DNA from: Embiotoca jacksoni | Lineage: Eukaryota; Chordata; Actinopteri; Embiotocidae | Direction of reading: 5' to 3' | NCBI GenBank assembly: GCA_022577435.1 | Contig: JAKOON010000147.1 | Coordinates: 1-64,000, forward strand | Length of the DNA: 64,000 nucleotides | Shown: positions 63,001-64,000 of the stretch, piece after piece | How the letters are laid out: each line of letters starts with the position of its first letter | How positions within the stretch are numbered: the stretch's first letter is position 1 | Translations under genes and position numbers: made by a program | The notes under the pieces: generated by a model | What the model was told of the DNA's origin: nothing | Databases searched by the model: none | Seen by the model: only the letters and a program-made list of their open reading frames with translations

Positions 63001-64000
63001 AATTTCACAGGAAACACAATGTTTCAAAAACAGCCTTATCTCAGCGAGAGAAGCTCAAAAACAGCATAAAACTCCTTTACGGCTTAAACTAAGTGTTTAC
63101 GAACAAATTTCTTCATCACTACTATGGCAAATGGGATAAACAACATGGACAAAGTGGTTTCAAGTCACTTTGTGTGGACAATTTCACAGGAAACACAATG
63201 TTTCAAAAACAGCCTTATCTCAGCGAGAGAAGCTCAAAAACAGCATAAAACTCCTTTACGGCTTAAACTAAGTGTTTACGAACAAATTTCTTCATCACTA
63301 CTATGGCAAATGGGATAAACAACATGGTCAAAGTGGTTTCAAGTCACTTTGTGTGGACAATTTCACAGGAAACACAATGTTTCAAAAACAGCCTTATCTC
63401 AGCGAGAGAAGCTCAAAAACAGCATAAAACTCCTTTACGGCTTAAACTAAGTGTTTACGAACAAATTTCTTCATTACTACTATGGCAAATGGGATAAACA
63501 ACATGGACAAAGTGGTTTCAAGTCACTTTGTGTGGACAATTTCACAGGAAACACAATGTTTCAAAAACAGCCTTATCTCAGCGAGAGAAGCTCAAAAACA
63601 GCATAAAACTCCTTTACGGCTTAAACTAAGTGTTTACGAACAAATTTCTTCATCAGCAAATGGGATACACTACATGGCCAATGTGGCTTCACTTTGTGTC
63701 TGCAATTACACAGAAAACAGCATTTCAAGACTCACTTTCTCATCCTAATGTAAAACTGCATCACAGCGCCACGGCTTAAACTAAGTGTTTACAAACAAGT
63801 TTCATACTCAGAACTTTGGCAAATGGTATACACTACATGGGCAAAGTGGTTTCAAGTCACTTTGTGTGGACAATTTCACAGGAAACACAATGTTTCAAAA
63901 ACAGCCTTATCTCAGTGAGAGAAGCTCAAAAACAGCATAAAACTCCTTTACAGTGCCAAGGCTTAAACTAAGTGTTTACGAACAAATTTCTTCATCACTA
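60092..64000 (+). repeat. Further copies of the 2295-bp HOR, cut by the window end
   Basis: Repeats 46339-50247 at an offset of 13753 bp, including the alternating CACACTGAG/CATACTGAG C' copies, the TTCATTACTAC B and the GGTATACAC C. A full unit spans 60092-62386; a second starts at 62387 and is cut in an A* monomer that begins at 63974. Confidence 0.9.
63974..64000 (+). repeat. Truncated monomer at window end
   Basis: The first 27 bases of an A-type (by position, A*) monomer starting GTTTACGAAC. It matches the start of the A* copies at 47926, 50221 and 61679. The array continues beyond the window. Confidence 0.85.

Larger units (their letters stand above)
1..64000 (+). repeat. Satellite DNA array, about 179/187/155-bp monomers in higher-order repeats
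   Basis: The whole window is a head-to-tail tandem array; every segment read is a version of the same monomer on the + strand. Monomers are 179, 187 or 155 bp from one GTTTAC(G/A)AAC to the next. There is no unique sequence, inversion or inserted element. Linked single-base variants define monomer classes that recur in fixed order, so this is a higher-order-repeat array and not simple monomeric satellite. Nucleosome-scale monomers in kilobase HORs are known features of many animal and plant centromeres, so a centromeric or pericentromeric role is inferred, not shown. A counted 179-bp copy is 37% G+C with three CpGs (in TTTACGAAC, CAGCGAGAG and TTACGGC). The array is cut by both window edges. 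Species, chromosome and satellite family name cannot be assigned from sequence alone. Confidence 0.97.

Noticed and set aside
16135..64000. Recurring 64-, 77-, 88- and 101-codon frames on the + strand
   Set aside because: They repeat once per monomer or HOR, overlap each other, and end at fixed monomer stops. Monomer lengths 179, 187 and 155 are not multiples of three. Nothing suggests translation.
1..64000. CRISPR array
   Set aside because: Repeat units directly abut and the whole unit is conserved; there are no unique spacers of constant length and no cas genes.
1..64000. Human-type alpha satellite
   Set aside because: Monomer lengths are 179/187/155 instead of 171, and the characteristic alpha-satellite motifs are not seen. 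Phrases such as TTTGTGATG are short chance matches.
1..64000. tRNA, rRNA, telomere repeats, promoters or terminators
   Set aside because: None recognised on either strand; all sequence is accounted for by satellite monomers. The short inverted repeats lack the T-run and context of terminators.

Overview
This window is a single uninterrupted satellite-DNA array. From base 1 to base 64000 it consists of roughly 365 head-to-tail copies of one A+T-rich monomer family, all in the same orientation. I find no protein-coding gene, RNA gene, transposon, CRISPR array or unique sequence. A satellite of nucleosome-scale monomers in long higher-order repeats (HORs) points to a eukaryotic centromeric or pericentromeric domain. 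I cannot name the species or chromosome. The sequence is not human-type alpha satellite (171 bp) and has no CENP-B box.

Monomers come in three lengths: 179 bp, 187 bp (the same plus an 8-bp module near the 3' end) and a shorter, diverged 155-bp form, here called D. A counted 179-bp copy (20159-20337) is 66/179 G+C (37%). Using GTTTAC(G/A)AAC as monomer start, linked diagnostic variants define these classes: A (GATGAAC), M (GATGAAC plus TTTATGTGG), B (GATAAAC...ATGGAC), V (ATGGTC), N (GACAAATTGG plus GTGTAGAC), R (AAAGTGG plus GTGTAGAC), C (GTTTACAAAC start, always after D), Cg (C with GTGATGAC), C' (C with CTGAGAAC and CAGTGAGAG), B*/A* (TTTCAAAGG plus GGCTAAAAC), and hybrids C''/D''.

Layout. 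1-19092: three long super-units (about 3.9, 8.1 and 7.05 kb), each opening with a V carrying CAGTATAAAAC/TAACTG and closing with N; inside are 8-mer (1408 bp) and 10-mer (1750 bp) HORs. 19093-22276: mixed. 22277-27177: two copies of a 14-mer (2450 bp), then a shortened relative. 30703 to about 35.4 kb: 1750-bp 10-mers. 36840-44914: two copies of a 23-mer (4037 bp). 46339-50928: two copies of a 13-mer (2295 bp). 51287-53231: an 11-mer (1945 bp) partly repeated afterwards. 55189-59390: two copies of a 12-mer (2100 bp). About 40.9-50.2 kb and 54.3-64.0 kb are colinear, giving a super-period of about 13.4-13.75 kb. The array runs off both window edges.

Sequence quality is uneven. Bases 1 to about 15560, 20410-22175 and 54780-55310 are dense in private single-base insertions and deletions, mostly in homopolymers. 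The rest is almost free of them. I read these patches as probable consensus error, not biology. The longest apparent reading frames fall in or near them because frameshifts disrupt the regular stop pattern.

The most interesting structure not explained by the repeat itself is a set of three short inverted repeats in the standard monomer. One of them, spanning the monomer boundary, is kept in nearly every class. Several unequal-crossover junctions can also be mapped to within tens of bases.
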